Counted from the first letter of the stretch, positions 1-11,539 are shown. The stretch is DNA of 64,000 nt from Sinonovacula constricta (GCA_007844125.1 CM017563.1:14298325-14362324), one strand, 5' to 3'. Notes: generated by a model from the letters alone, not told the origin. Made by a program: numbers and translations.

Positions 1-89
1 AGTGTAGCAATAGCATTTATGCTCACAAAAGATTATCAATGTGGGTTAATTCTCTAATTAAATGTTAGTTGTAAGGTGGTTCTACTTTA

Positions 90-240
90 AGTCTAGGCCT
101 GCTAAGCTTGAATTGATTAGGCTAATTAGGCAAATAATGGCAATCCAGATCTGTCAGCTCCTGCTAGGAGCTCTCTGCTCAGGATCTGCACTGTTTGCTG
201 CAGAATATCTCACAATATCACTGCCTACTTTTGCAAGAAG
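90..240. repeat. H element (hairpin MITE-like), complete
   Basis: The core at 130-201 is an imperfect palindrome. The left arm reads CAAATAATGGCAATCCAGAT and the right arm reads AGGATCTGCACTGTTTGCTG, around a centre of CTCCTGCTAGGAGCT. The upstream flank GCCTGCTAAGCTTGAATTGA recurs beside other copies of the family. No target-site duplication is obvious. Confidence 0.7.
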
Positions 241-269
241 CTAAGAAATAGTACGAGTCATTAACAAAT

Positions 270-477
270 CAGGGTTGTCACTAGAAATATTTTGAGCAGG
301 CTCAATTAACTTTTGAGGAGGCTAGGCTTTGCGAGTGCCGAAGGTGCGAAGTGTTGCTAGGGGTGTCCGGGGGCATGCTCTTGACCAATTTTCTTTTTTT
401 TTTTCAAATTTGAGGCGGCCCGATTTTCATTTGAGGCAGTCAAATCGGCCGCCAGCCGCCTCCTAATGACAACCCTG
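270..477. mobile_element. hAT-like MITE, complete, with TSD
   Basis: This 208-bp element has perfect 11-bp terminal inverted repeats, CAGGGTTGTCA at 270-280 and TGACAACCCTG at 467-477. A perfect 5-bp direct repeat CAAAT flanks it at 265-269 and 478-482. No transposase is encoded. The interior contains a phrase (GGGTGTCCGGGGGCATGCTC) of a kind seen in dispersed marine-invertebrate repeats, and a diverged GAGGC(G/A) pair near the right end. CAGGG termini suggest the hAT group; the 5-bp duplication is shorter than the usual 8 bp. Confidence 0.75.
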
Positions 478-529
478 CAAATGTATTAATAATTCATGTT
501 CTAAGTTATTTGATAACTTGATAACAACA

Positions 530-790
530 ACCTGCATGGTGTGGTGTCTGCGATGTAGGGTTTACAGTCGCCAATTTGTAACTCCTCTGACTGCTAAGCT
601 TCCATCCTCGTGGGTTTGAATCTAGTTTGGTGTGAAGGACTTGATGACAGGAAGGTCTTCCAGCTGACTTGCAGTGCGTCGGTGATATTACCCAGAACTT
701 TGTCTGGGGTCTTCTTCATCTTAACAGCTGGATGTTGCTATAATGATTATAATTGGTTGCTGCAATGTATTGCCAAAACAAAACAAACAA
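530..790 (+). mobile_element. SINE-C2 copy
   Basis: This is a tRNA-derived SINE matching the copies at 30593 and 44881. Shared blocks are TAACTCCTCTGACTGC in the head, a diverged B box (GGGTTTGAATCT), AAGGTCTTCCAGCTGACTTG, and GTCTGGGGTCTTC in the body. It ends in TGCAATGTATT followed by an A-rich tail. Confidence 0.75.
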
Positions 791-854
791 CCTGCAGGGC
801 TACCAGTCATATTCACATGGACACAGCAGCAAGTATTGTAGAGCCAGATGAGTA

Positions 855-905
855 AGCTGGCTGATTTAGATCTACACTATTTGCCATAACCCTATCAATA
901 TACAC
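855..905. repeat. H element, right half
   Basis: The block GCTGGCTGATTTAGATCTACACTATTTGCC matches the right arm of the H family. The left arm is reduced to GAGCCAGATGAG, so the copy is truncated or diverged. Confidence 0.5.
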
Positions 906-2228
906 TAAGCAGGTTAAAAGATAATATTATTTTGGCTTCTTGTCTCTGTAAACTAATAAGCAATGACCCAGGACAGGTAATTTTAGCATAATTGTCTTGA
1001 GTGGGTCAATAGGAATCTTACATTGAAGGCAGCACTCTATGCTTTTCTTAGAAGTTGACCTACATTTTTAGCCAATCAGAAGCTATGAAAATTCAAATTT
1101 TTCAGCGATTTATTTCATTAGAACTCCTTTCTATTTTCTATTTTTTAGTGAACAAAATAGATCGATCTATTTTACTAAATGGTTTTATTTTCAACTGCGC
1201 ATGTGCCACACCACAAATTCTGGCTTGACTCCTCGCCTTGTGACGACAAGATGATTGACAGTTTGATTGACAGATGTATGGGGCGGATTTCATGAAAGCC
1301 ATGTTGTTAATGTTTTTTTTACCCACTTAACTGTATAACTGCATGATAACTTTGTTTAACTATTGACAGGAATACAATTTGAGAATTATTTCTAATAAAT
1401 ATATACCATGCAGCACAGTAATTATGGATGTGCTAAAGTTCCTTACATAATTAACCAGGTTTAAAACCAAATTTTGAAACCTCACAAACAAAATTTGTAC
1501 AATTTAGGCATCTTACCCAATTTACATGAACTGGAAGCTTATAAAAGTAACATAAGTCCCTATTTAAATTTATAAGAGATGGTAAGGGGATATTTTGAAG
1601 GTTGTACTGAAATGTTGAGTGCTGCATTTTATTAGAATTTTTCGCCATAGCTAAGAGGATTTTTACATTGCACTAATGGAAAAGCAATTTAAAATTAATT
1701 ATTGTAAAATGATTTCAAAATTATTTTGGGATCTAATATCTAAATTGAATCTGATATGATTTAAAAATACTGTCAAAACTAACTGCTAACTGCATAAATA
1801 TAACTAGAAATAAAATGTATTTGTACAAAGTGAATTTTATCTTCTGCTGTAGCTGCATCATTTGGTTGGCCTGAGATGTGGAAAGAGGAATAACTCTATA
1901 TAGACTTTCAATTTTATATACTGAGTTATGTCCCTTGATACATTTATGTCTTTCATGATAGCGTCGTGCTATCTTTATTAATTTTAATTGTTATTTAAAG
2001 CCTCTAATAAGCTATAAGCTTACATAATTTTCTAAGTGTTCATTGAATAAAAATAAAATGTGTGCTTGTTGTGTGTGTCACAATATGTAAAGAATTTTTT
2101 GGCTAAAAGAATTTTTTAGCTAAATGAAACCCCATGTGGATTTTTCTAGGTCCAGTCTCCGTTTAAAAACTGAATGTTCTGGCTAACATAATTGTATTAG
2201 AAAACTATTATACCAGTAATTTAAAGAA
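906..2228. other. AT-rich non-coding stretch
   Basis: I see no gene or recognised repeat family here. The short open frames lack coding character. A perfect 20-bp palindrome lies at 1154-1173, centred on TCGA; it may be chance or a small hairpin. Confidence 0.5.
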
Positions 2229-2726
2229 TTAAGGTGGTGTAGGACAGTTTGAACCAATAAAGAATTTCTCACAAAACTAAAGAAGTCACTGTTGCCTGAA
2301 TAGGTCATGCAAAATGCTGCTCATTGATGCCCTAAATCTATCTGTCAGAACAGTGAAGCATAAATACCACTCATCATTGCAAACAGATATTTCCTATCTG
2401 AGCCACGCTGCAGAGATAGCTATTTTTAAAGAAAACCATGACTCATTTATAAGATCACGTTATATCATCATCCGTGTAGTCCGCGCTTACGTCAGTATCT
2501 TTTTTGAGCAGAGATCACCATCATGCTTTTTATAGAATATGGAAAGAATGAAAATTATAATGATTTTTTTGCAATTTAAACTGTCTTCCAATATAGGTAA
2601 GGTTCAACGTCATCTTTAATTAGTCTATAGTACTAGTTTATGCAGAAATTATACATAAATTCCCAGAAACTGGAAAAAAAGTTTGTTTCATACATTTAAT
2701 ATAGGTAATTTGGTGGGTAACCTTAA
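2229..2726 (+). mobile_element. T-MITE copy 1, forward
   Basis: It starts TTAAGGTGGTGTAGGACAGT and ends in a degraded form of the inverse (GGTGGGTAACCTTAA). The interior shares blocks with the copy at 26244: CATGCAAAATGCTG, TTGCAAACAGATATTTCCTA and GAGATAGCTATTTTTAA. It is non-autonomous with no coding capacity. A second copy lies in the opposite orientation about 165 bp downstream. Confidence 0.75.
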
Positions 2727-2891
2727 AGTTGATAACAATGTATTGGATATAGGTCAGTGTCTACATGGTAAAGTAACTTGAATGATGCAAGAGGTCAGCA
2801 CTGACTGAACACCCATAACGACTGGACTGCATTGCTGACTGCAATTTTTTGTTCCATTAAATGGGTATTCATAGGAAAACTCTACTACGCC

Positions 2892-3394
2892 TAAAGGTGG
2901 TATCTGGAAGTTTGTTTGTATCAAATACATGTAACAATATATCACCACTGCTATAGTGGGAATATAGCCATACTTTCTGCATAAACTCATACTTTAGTCT
3001 AAGTAAAGACACCTATGAGCACTACCTATATTGTTAGACTGCACGTATCTTGAAACAATCACAGTAAATGTTCATTCTTTCCAAATGTATAAATAAACAC
3101 AATAATAGTCTCTGCTAAAAAAAAATTAATGTTAGAGTGGACTACCCGGATGATGGTTTAACATGATCTCAAAAGGAAGTGGTCACATTGTTTTCTTGGT
3201 TTAAAAATCTTTATCTCAGCAGCTCAGATAGGAAATAGATGTTTGCAATGATACAGTAAGTGGGGATTTATGCTTCACTGTTCATACAGGTCTAGGGCAT
3301 CACTAAACAGCTTTATACTGGACTTTTGTGTTAATGACTTTTTGGTTTTTTGAGACAAAAATATTTGGTCCAAACTGTCATATACCACCTTTAA
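2892..3394 (-). mobile_element. T-MITE copy 2, reverse
   Basis: Ends are TAAAGGTGGTATCTGGAAGT and CCAAACTGTCATATACCACC followed by TTTAAG. The interior is the reverse complement of the family (CAGATAGGAAATAGATGTTT, TATGCTTCACTGTTCATAC). With copy 1 it forms an inverted pair of about 500-bp arms, so a transcript across both could fold into a long duplex. Confidence 0.8.
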
Positions 3395-3825
3395 GACAGT
3401 TTCTCTACATATCAGTTGGTGACTTCTCCCTCCCAAAGGTTTAATCCAATAATCATGTCACCCTTATCCAGCTTGAATAAGCATCAGCTTGCGGAAGGGG
3501 AGGTCGTGGGTTCAAACCCCGGCCGGGTCAAACCAAAGACTTTCAAGTTGGTAGTAGTGGCTTCCCTCCTAACGCTCTAGGGGCTAAGGGGACAGCATTA
3601 CGCCTAACTCGTCGTGTCAGTATAATGGACCGGCTGGGTTCAGTACCTGGGCACCTCATAAGTGCCCCTGTGCTATAATGATAGAAATGTCCTGCGCAGT
3701 ATCGGTAAAAATGCCGGCTAATCCCATCTCATCTTTAAGACAGTTTCTCTACATATCAGTTGGTGACTTCTCCCTCCCAAAGGTTTAATCCTATAATCAT
3801 GTCACCCTTATCAAGCTTAAATAAG
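3389..3825 (+). repeat. 93-bp direct repeats flanking a SINE-B fragment
   Basis: A 93-bp block starting CTTTAAGACAGTTTCTCTAC at 3389-3481 recurs at 3733-3825 with only three mismatches seen by eye. The SINE-B fragment lies exactly between the copies. The left copy begins at the right end of T-MITE copy 2. It looks like an unusually long target duplication or a tandem duplication that trapped the SINE. Confidence 0.85.
3482..3732 (+). mobile_element. SINE-B, 5'-truncated
   Basis: It begins inside the tRNA-like head at CATCAGCTTGCGGAAGG, so the A box is missing. The B box GGTTCAAACCC is intact. The body matches the copies at 21612 and 54603 (AAGTTGGTAGTAGTGGC, GACAGCATTACGCCTAACTC, AGTATAATGGACCGGC) and ends AATGCCGGCTAATCCCATC. 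Confidence 0.8.
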
Positions 3826-4260
3826 AACTTAATCTAAAGACGTAATTGTAGTTTTTTACTCATAACTACTCATTTGACAGACTATTCTTTAAAAAGTTCA
3901 GATTCTGGTCAGATCTCTTTCAACAGAAGCTAATTGTTCTGGATCTACTATATTTGGTTTAGCCAAATTTATCCTTCCTTAGTATGTTAAGAGTTGGGTT
4001 ACCTTATTTAGAGTAAACATGCCGAACTATTTTAATAAATATGGGGAGTGTTGATTAGATTGATCGTTTAATATGGAAAAATACATTGTAAGCTTGAATA
4101 AATATTATCTGTATTGATTTCATCTGATTGAGTAGCCTTTTATTATGAATGCCATATGGTTCGGGAAAAATTGATTGTTTGCAAAAATATGAAATTTTAT
4201 TAAATGAACAAAAGAAAATAACAGTCAAGATAAACATATACTGGGTACATTTGAAGATCT
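3826..4260. other. AT-rich stretch, possible decayed H element
   Basis: No gene is seen. At about 3925-3990 the string TTCTGGATCTACTATATTTGG followed by TTTAGCC resembles a decayed H-element right arm. Confidence 0.35.
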
Positions 4261-4261
4261 G

Positions 4262-4985
4262 AGGATTGAAGTTACATCTAGAAGGTAGAGTGTAAAATAA
4301 TAATATCTAGAAGGTAGAATATGAAATAATGATATCAAAAGTAGAAATGAAATATCCATATCTATAGACGGTAGAATGTGAAATAATATTTAGAAGGTAA
4401 AATATGAAATAATGATAATACATAGAAGGTAAAATGTAAAAATATTGATATCTAGAAGGTAGAAGATGAATTTATACTATCTAGAAGGTATAATGCTAAA
4501 TAATATCTAGAAAATAGAATGAGATAATTAAATATCTAGAAGATCAAATATGAAATAATGATATTTAAAAGGTTAAATATAAAATTTTTAGAAGGACGAA
4601 TGTGATATAATTTGAAGAAGGTAGAATGTAAAATAACATCTAGAAGGTAGAAGGTGTGTAAAGTAACATCTAGAAGGTAGAAGGTGAAATAACATCTAGA
4701 AGGTAGAATGTAAAATAACATCTAGAAGGTAGAATGTGAAACTAAATCTAAAAGGTAGATTGTAACATCAAGAAGGTAGAATGTAACATCTAGAAGGTAG
4801 AAGGTGAAATAATATCTAGAAGGTAGAATGTAAAATAACATCTAGAAGGTAGAAGTTGAAATAACATCTAGAAGGTAAAATGTAAAATAACGTCTAGAAG
4901 GTAGAAGGTGAAATAACATCTAGAAGGTAGAATGTGAAACTAAATCTAAAAGGTAGATTGTGCAATTATATATAGAAGGTAGAAG
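4262..4985. repeat. Minisatellite, about 26-bp unit
   Basis: This is a degenerate tandem array with a unit close to ATCTAGAAGGTAGAATGTGA plus AATAAC. The unit is mostly 26 bp, shorter and more diverged at the left edge. Most units carry the palindrome TCTAGA. A distinctive variant, GAAACTAAATCTAAAAGGTA, occurs at 4738 and again at 4936, showing a higher-order period of 198 bp. Confidence 0.9.
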
Positions 4986-5403
4986 TTGCGACCATCCCAT
5001 TTCAGTCACTCTAAGTGCATTAGATATGCAAGATGTTTAAATTTGAATGTCTATTCAGTAGAAACCATTCTAGTTTGGTATCCCATTGAAACCTGTGGTT
5101 TTATTGATACAATCCTTAAAATACCTTTAAAAATTAACATAACACATGGTGTATTTTATCCCCAGTTCACTTAGATAGTTCTTAATCAACAAATCCAAGA
5201 AACAGTCATGGCAAATAGTGCCTATACAGATCAATTACATTTCCTAGATCTTCTTATTTAACAAATCTGCACTACTTGATGCAGTATAGCAGTATGTCAA
5301 GTAAACACCATTGCATGGAAGTTGTCTAGAGTTAGTGTGGATCAAAACAAATAAGAAGGCTTTTGGTTGTATAATCATGATCATGTAACATTTTATATTA
5401 TTA

Positions 5404-5640
5404 TGCGGGTGTGGCTAAGCGGTTAGAGTCGCTGACTTGAAACTTCTCAGGCCCTCACTGCATGGATTTGAGTCCTGGTCGAGGCGAGAACTTTCATGTG
5501 GGGAGGTTTTCCAGCTAACCTGCGGTGCGCCGGTGGTTCTACCTAGATGTGAGTCTGGGGACTTCCTTTACCAATAATTGGCTAAATGTCGCCAGTATGA
5601 CCATAATTGTGATGGTGCGATGTAACAAAAATACAAAGAT
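5404..5640 (+). mobile_element. SINE-C copy
   Basis: The head carries a consensus-grade A box (TGGCTAAGCGG) and a B-box-like GATTTGAGTCC. The body includes AGGTTTTCCAGCTAACCTGC, GGTGGTTCTACC and GACCATAATTGTGATGGTGC. It ends GATGTAAC plus A's. This is the best reference copy of the family in the window. Confidence 0.85.
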
Positions 5641-5760
5641 TATTATAACTCACTTGTCATGGGTGAACATTGCATACTATCACCCTCTATGGGATGTGAT
5701 TTTTATTATTATTAGTCTTTAACTGAATGGAAATGAGACTATTGCTGGGAGTCAGAAACA

Positions 5761-5830
5761 AATAGTGTAGATCCTGATCAGACATCTGACCTGAGGAGCT
5801 GGCTGATCTTGATCTTCACCATTTGCCTTT
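5761..5830. repeat. H element
   Basis: The left arm AATAGTGTAGATCCTGATCA and right arm TGGCTGATCTTGATCTTCAC followed by CATTTGCC are nearly complementary, around a short GAGGAGC centre. Confidence 0.75.
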
Positions 5831-6276
5831 TTTTCAATCAATTCATTCTTAACATGTTAAGTGTAAAATCAGTTAGGTTTAAACATATTTTATTTCAATA
5901 AATAAGATTGGGCAAAAGCAATAAATAAAATTAGACAACAGGCAAAAGCTATATATGTCTTCGCCTTTAAATGATTTTGAAGAAAGTAAGTGATTTATCC
6001 TTTCCATTTATATCCACAATGTGATTCACAGAAAGACAAATTAGAATATTTAGGGGTTAACAGCTGCACTTAAAATCATGTGAATCTTTGCATTGCTAGG
6101 TACAGTCACTGTTTAATGATCTTTAACACGAATGTGCCGGGTAAAATAAAATTATCACAAAATGGGCATGTTTCCTAAAATGGCTGCACAGTCTTACTGT
6201 AAATTATTAATTATATATATTATAAACACACTACAAATACAACACAATAATAATACATGACAATTTTCATTACCTT
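5831..6276. other. AT-rich non-coding stretch
   Basis: No gene or recognised repeat is seen. Confidence 0.5.
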
Positions 6277-6769
6277 TTAACGGTGGAATCCGACAGTTTG
6301 CCTATATCTAATATATGTTACAATGTCTGACCTCTGTTTGGGGTGTTTGTAAAATTTCTGCAGAAACAAATTATACTTTAGTCTAAGCTTTGAGGAATCT
6401 CAACACTATCTCAATTTTAGGGCAGTAAAACTCATTAATCGACACTAAAATGTTCATTCTTTTCAAATCTATAAATAAGAATGATTGGGATTTCTGCTAA
6501 AAATAGACATTGACGCCACAGCGGATGATGTGGATGAGCTAAACCATAACTGGTCACATGGTTTTCTTTGTTTACAAATAGTAATGGCTAATAGCTTTGC
6601 TCAGATATGAAATATAAGTTTGAAATGACGATTGTGGCATTATGGTTCACTTTTCTGACAGGTGTAGGACATCAATTAACAGCATTTTGCGGGATCTGTT
6701 CATGTCACAATGGTTTATTAAGATGTTTAATGAAATATATTTGGTCCAAACTGTCGGATACCACCTTAA
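6277..6769 (-). mobile_element. T-MITE, complete with TTAA at both ends
   Basis: TTAA at 6277-6280 is followed by CGGTGGAATCCGACAGTTTG. The right end is CAAACTGTCGGATACCACC followed by TTAA at 6766-6769. The inner element is about 485 bp. It is the cleanest copy for defining the TIR, and TTAA at both borders fits a TTAA target-site duplication. Confidence 0.85.
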
Positions 6770-6775
6770 AAAGTG

Positions 6776-6900
6776 TAAGCAGGATTAATAGGCTCAAAGA
6801 GCATTTCCAGGTCAGCCACGGCTCCTGTTTGGAGTTAAGTAGATGTCTCTTCAGGATCTGCACTCTTTTGCTGCTGAGTATCCTTCTGAGACATGTTTCA
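6776..6900. repeat. H element, diverged
   Basis: Pieces AGGTCAGCCACGGCTCC and TTCAGGATCTGCACTCTTTT followed by GCTGCTGAGTAT match the two arms and the downstream flank of the family. The copy abuts the T-MITE. Confidence 0.45.
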
Positions 6901-7254
6901 TGTGGTGTAACAGGATATGTTAGAATGAGTATGGGTCAGTAATGTGGCAGTTGATGGGTTTAAATAATACTGTAATACAATTTTTGATATGTGTAAGCTA
7001 ATAAAAAGGCATTTCATGTATATTTTAGTTGTAGTGATCTGACTTAACATATGAAATTTGAATGTTTTGAGAAAAAATTATCAGGCATCAAGGAAATGGC
7101 ATTGTGTGACTAAAGCTGGACACAAAAATCAAGTTTTATTAGAGCAATAATCCATACGCTGCTATATTTGTTTAATAAAACTCATACTTAATTCTTAGTT
7201 ATTTGCTAACATAATTACCCACAGGCAACTCAACTATACAAATTTCTAGAGACT

Positions 7255-7300
7255 TGGCAGCAAGAAATGTAGATCCTGATCTGGATTTACACTGCTCACC
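7255..7300. repeat. H element, short
   Basis: AAATGTAGATCCTGATCTGG followed by ATTTACACTG is a compact form with almost no central spacer. Confidence 0.5.
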
Positions 7301-8279
7301 TTTGTCTACTCTATTCAGGCTTATGAATTTAGCATTTATAAGGGTCCTTTCAAACCTTCTTAAGGCATACCTGCTGTTTTATATCAGTCATTCAGACAAG
7401 GTATATATTCTGTTGACGATGACATCTAGTAGTGAAGACATTTATCCACCACCGTGCATTTCAAGCAGGAGATAAGTGTTTCTCATACACTGATGAGTAT
7501 TGCACAGCAGTTTATTTATGTTTCAAGCGTTTAACATCCTGTCAACAGTTTTTTTCAGTTATCTGGAGACTTTTTGATTTCTTGTGATGATAAAAGTCAA
7601 CCACTGACTGTTTGCATCATAGTGTTTTATGAGAGTGTATGCTTCGGAGTGTGTTAAAAGGTTTATTGATTGAAGACTGTTTCTTTGAGTTCTTTGATGT
7701 GTGTGGTTAAATAGTTAAAAAAAAGTACTGATTGGAAACAAATATTTGGATACTATAAATTGTGTAAAAAATATTTGAAACAAGATCTATGAGATGAGTA
7801 GAAGTGTTAAACAGAATATGATAACAAATTAAGGTTTTAATTGAATATTATTTACTGATGGATTAAATCTTTGATCAGTACAGGTAAATGACAGAGGTAA
7901 AAAACACGAGGTTTTGTTAAGGTGTATATAGAAAATGAGTGATATTGTTATGGTCCATATATTTTGTTAGTGTGTTGAAATCTTATTGCCTTTAAGAGCT
8001 TATGTCAAATCACTCAGTATGTATTATTGCATAAGTGAACGAAAAAATCATAAGTCTAATACTGGGTCCAAAATACAGGAGAGAGAGATGTCAAGTATAA
8101 CTCTACTGTGTAGAGATGTGACTAAAATCTCATCGTACAGATCTAGTGCCAAATCTGCATTCACCACTTGTGTGTATAGAACTGGGCTATTTTTAAAGTC
8201 TAGAAAACAACATTTGTTTACTCAGCTAGCAATGTTTGGCATAAAAGAGATCATTGGTTCCTTTAAGGTTAACTTGTTT
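7301..8279. other. AT-rich non-coding stretch
   Basis: No gene is seen. The open frame at 7986-8321 has no recognisable features and its last part runs into an H element. Confidence 0.5.
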
Positions 8280-8395
8280 ACTGCTAAGTACGAATTGATT
8301 AAGCTTAGGCAAATAGTGTAGATCCAGATCAGCCAGCGGTTAATTCAAGATCTATACTAGTTGCTGCTCTTTTATATGATAGATATGTTTGCATG
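8280..8395. repeat. H element with both flanks
   Basis: The order is GCTAAGTACGAATTGATTAA, then CAAATAGTGTAGATCCAGAT and CAGCCAGC, then a degraded right arm AAGATCTATACTAGTTGCTG. The left flank and left arm are close to consensus. Confidence 0.7.
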
Positions 8396-9327
8396 ACATT
8401 GTTAGCTTATTGCTTATTATTTAACAAATAATAAGCAAATCTAGCATGAAAAGAGTTATGACAATGATATAATCTGTCTCCTGTGATGAAATGTTAGTGA
8501 TTTATTATGTAATTGGTAAGTGAACAAAATTTAGTAAAACACCATGTAAGTAGCGTAGGCGGGACTGTCAGCACTTTGATTGCAATACCAGCTTATTGTG
8601 GAGGTGGTATAGATAGGTGTATTGGGAAATCTAACAGTGGCGCTGCCAAACAGAAGTTAGTTTGACCCAGTAGAGAATAGCTCCTCTGCTATATTGGGAT
8701 ATTGGGACTCATTCTTTACGTTCAATGTGGAAATATATTTTTTTGATTGTGGAAATTCTTCTTGTTCTCTGTGGAAATATATTTCTTATACTGGAAGGTG
8801 CATAGGCAGTTTTTCTTTCCTGGAGAATGTGGATTTATTATATACATCTAGTGATGGAAAATTGTAATTGTGTTATAATTGATGAAAAATGAAACAAAAG
8901 ATGTGACAAGAGATTCATTATATGTTTCTATTCTCTTATGCTTGTAGAATATAAAAAACACAATTAGTCCCAATTATGCCTTACCTGGAAGTAAATAATA
9001 AAAATCAGATTTTTGTCAAGGTACATGGTTTAATTATACATAATTATGATTTAATTAAACATAATTCTGCTGCCTAAAAATTTAATGTTGTTTTTCAAGC
9101 TCTGTGTAGGGCTTGTATTTTGTCAGCATGGGTAGAATAATTTGTTATCTAGAGTTATATTCACATGCACAAATGTCATAAATAATGTGTGGGCTGAATT
9201 GCTCAGGAGTACTATGGAAGTTGCAACTTGTGCACCTTAATATCATGCAGCACATTTTAAATAATGGTCTTAATCGTCAAGCTACATCTGCAAAGGTTAT
9301 GAGACATATTGTCTGAGACATCAGCAT
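8396..9327. other. AT-rich non-coding stretch
   Basis: No gene or recognised repeat is seen. Confidence 0.45.
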
Positions 9328-9400
9328 CAAACGATGCAGATCCTGATCTGGATCGACACTATTCTAGTCTGCTAATTTCTTGCTTTGCTGGCTTAGCGAT
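9328..9400. repeat. H element, short
   Basis: GATGCAGATCCTGATCTGGA followed by TCGACACTATT is a compact hairpin form with little central spacer. Confidence 0.5.
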
Positions 9401-9622
9401 AATTTATCAACCAAATTCATTCCTACGCCTTTCTGAATTCCAATCAGAGAGGCTTATGTTAGTGGCATAGGATAGCCTGCACAAGACAGTTATTGCATTT
9501 TTTACCTAGGATATATAGAAATAAACTCAGGCAGCAGAAACCCATGTGTTACATTTATTTCTGTCTTTAAGTCAGTATTTTCTAGTATATTTTGCATTCC
9601 ATTGTGCATTGCTAGTGAGTTT

Positions 9623-9681
9623 GTTTTTTTCTAGCAAGTTCCAGAAGTAGTTTTTTTTTCTAGCCAGTTCCAGAAGTAGTT
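9623..9681 (+). repeat. Short tandem duplication
   Basis: The phrase CTAGC(A/C)AGTTCCAGAAGTAG occurs twice, separated by a T-run. Confidence 0.6.
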
Positions 9682-9995
9682 ATTCATTTTGCTACACACA
9701 TTTCCTGCTAGCTACCATCTGGAGTTGGCTGATTTGTATTTACTTTATTGGCCTATGCCAGGTCAATTTTTGTGTATAATATTAAGAGTTAAGCACCTGT
9801 AGGACATACTTGTGTTTTACATGTACTCACATAATGGTACAGCGTTGCTTAGAATGAATAAAATGGTATTCCAAGACCATGCCATTGAATGGTTAAATCC
9901 AATGTGGCTTGATTGAATGTTAGCACAGTGTGTTGCAATGATGATTATGCATAATCATGACTTATGACTCAAAACTAACTTCACTAAATAGGCCA

Positions 9996-10210
9996 GGGTG
10001 CCTGTGGCTGAGTGGAAAGACTTTGAAATATAACTTATTACCCACTCACTGTGTGGGTTCAAGTCCTGGCGTGGAGGTAAACTTTCTCGTGGGACCGTCA
10101 CCTAGCTGATCGGCAATGTGCCATTGGTTTTACTTGATATTTGTCTAGGGAGAACCTCTAGCAATAAAAGCAATGTGTGTCTGCTTTGTTCCTAAAAGTA
10201 AAACCAACAG
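9996..10210 (+). mobile_element. SINE-C copy
   Basis: Both internal Pol III boxes match consensus: A box TGGCTGAGTGG and B box GGTTCAAGTCC. The body is diverged (CACCTAGCTGATCGGCAATG, TGGTTTTACTTGATATTTGT). Such intact boxes mean the head could still be recognised by TFIIIC, although the body looks old. Confidence 0.7.
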
Positions 10211-11279
10211 AATGTAGCTGATCATAATTAAAATATAGTTACCAGCCCATGTGGTGCAGTAGAGTTATGGCCCCTGGGATGGTCCCTGTCATGGTTCCAA
10301 ATGCTGGAGTTTTAACTCTGTACAAATCATGACCTTTCGCACAAGAATTCCACAAATGAAACTTTTTCACATTTTGTGTTTAAACTTACTGCAAATTTTA
10401 ATCTAAACATGCTTGAAAACTTAAAAAATTATATGTCATAAGTTAAGATAGATATTTAACCCTCAAGAAATGAATAAAAACTGGCCAACATGGGCATCTG
10501 TAAAATTTCCCTTCCGTTTAAATTCACAAAAATTTAAACCTATGTTAATTATGTCTTTTAATGATATGTTCATAATTGTGTCTTTAAATCTGAAAGTGAC
10601 CGTTTTTTAAGGAATACAGATGCACGACTATCTAATTACTCCATCTCTAGCTTATGTAAACCATTATTTATATCAAACAAGACATCATCTCCCTGAAGGG
10701 TACTGTGTCCTTACAGTGATAAATGTAGAATGTATTATTTCTGTATTTACAGAAGTTGACTGCAAGTGATCTATTTATATACTGTATGAACCCAGCCTTT
10801 TGTTCAAATAGTGGAATGGCTTGGCTATTCTCTATAGTGGATGTAGTTTAATAAAAAAAACAACAACACCCTGTCTTGGGAGTGTGTGTGTAAGTGGGGT
10901 ATTCCAAATAAAATGAAGGAATTGCAGATTCTGTGATGCTTGAGCTTATCGCTGGAGATGTTTAATAAAACATAAAACATTTTTTTAAAACTAACACAGT
11001 GCCTGGGAAAGTGGATTGTTTCTTTGATTTTTTTATGAATGAATCTGTTAGCTTTTTAAATATTTGGCTAAAGATATGGGGTAAGTATACATGGGGCAAA
11101 ACTTGAAACATTTATGATTTTACTTATTTTGGGAGGGGGGTGGGGGGGGATACAAAAAAAATGTCAGTAAAAGCAAAGAAAGACACTATAGCAGAATTTA
11201 GAACAAATTTAAACCAATTTTAGTACATGTATTGGTAATATCAGAAACATAAATACTGAAATTATCATTTTGCTCAGGG

Positions 11280-11375
11280 CAGAACTTTAATGAGGGAAGA
11301 TCAACAGGCTTTCCTACCATGCACCACTGGTTCTACCCAGACATTTGTCTGATTTGCTTCAACAATCATAGCTAG
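11280..11375 (+). mobile_element. SINE-C body fragment
   Basis: CACCACTGGTTCTACCCAGA, CATTTGTCTGATTTGCTTC and CAATCATAGCTAG match the family body. The tRNA-like head is missing. Confidence 0.5.
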
Positions 11376-11539
11376 TCAAAAAATGCGAGCAAAATATTAA
11401 CCATTTAAGGGGCACTTTCCACACAGAGTGATAATTATTTAACCCATTATCATGCTGCACTTTCTTAAATTTCTTATAAGTACAAATGGCAAATGGTTTT
11501 TACTCACAAACTATGTATACTGCTAGAGAATCAGAATCA

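Noticed and set aside
6607..6942. A 111-codon plus-strand frame
   Set aside because: It runs through a T-MITE end into an H element; both are non-coding repeats.
7986..8321. A 111-codon plus-strand frame
   Set aside because: No recognisable motif, AT-driven composition, and its end overlaps an H element.
9996..10075. A tRNA gene with consensus A and B boxes
   Set aside because: The head is joined to the SINE-C body and the cloverleaf arms do not pair well.
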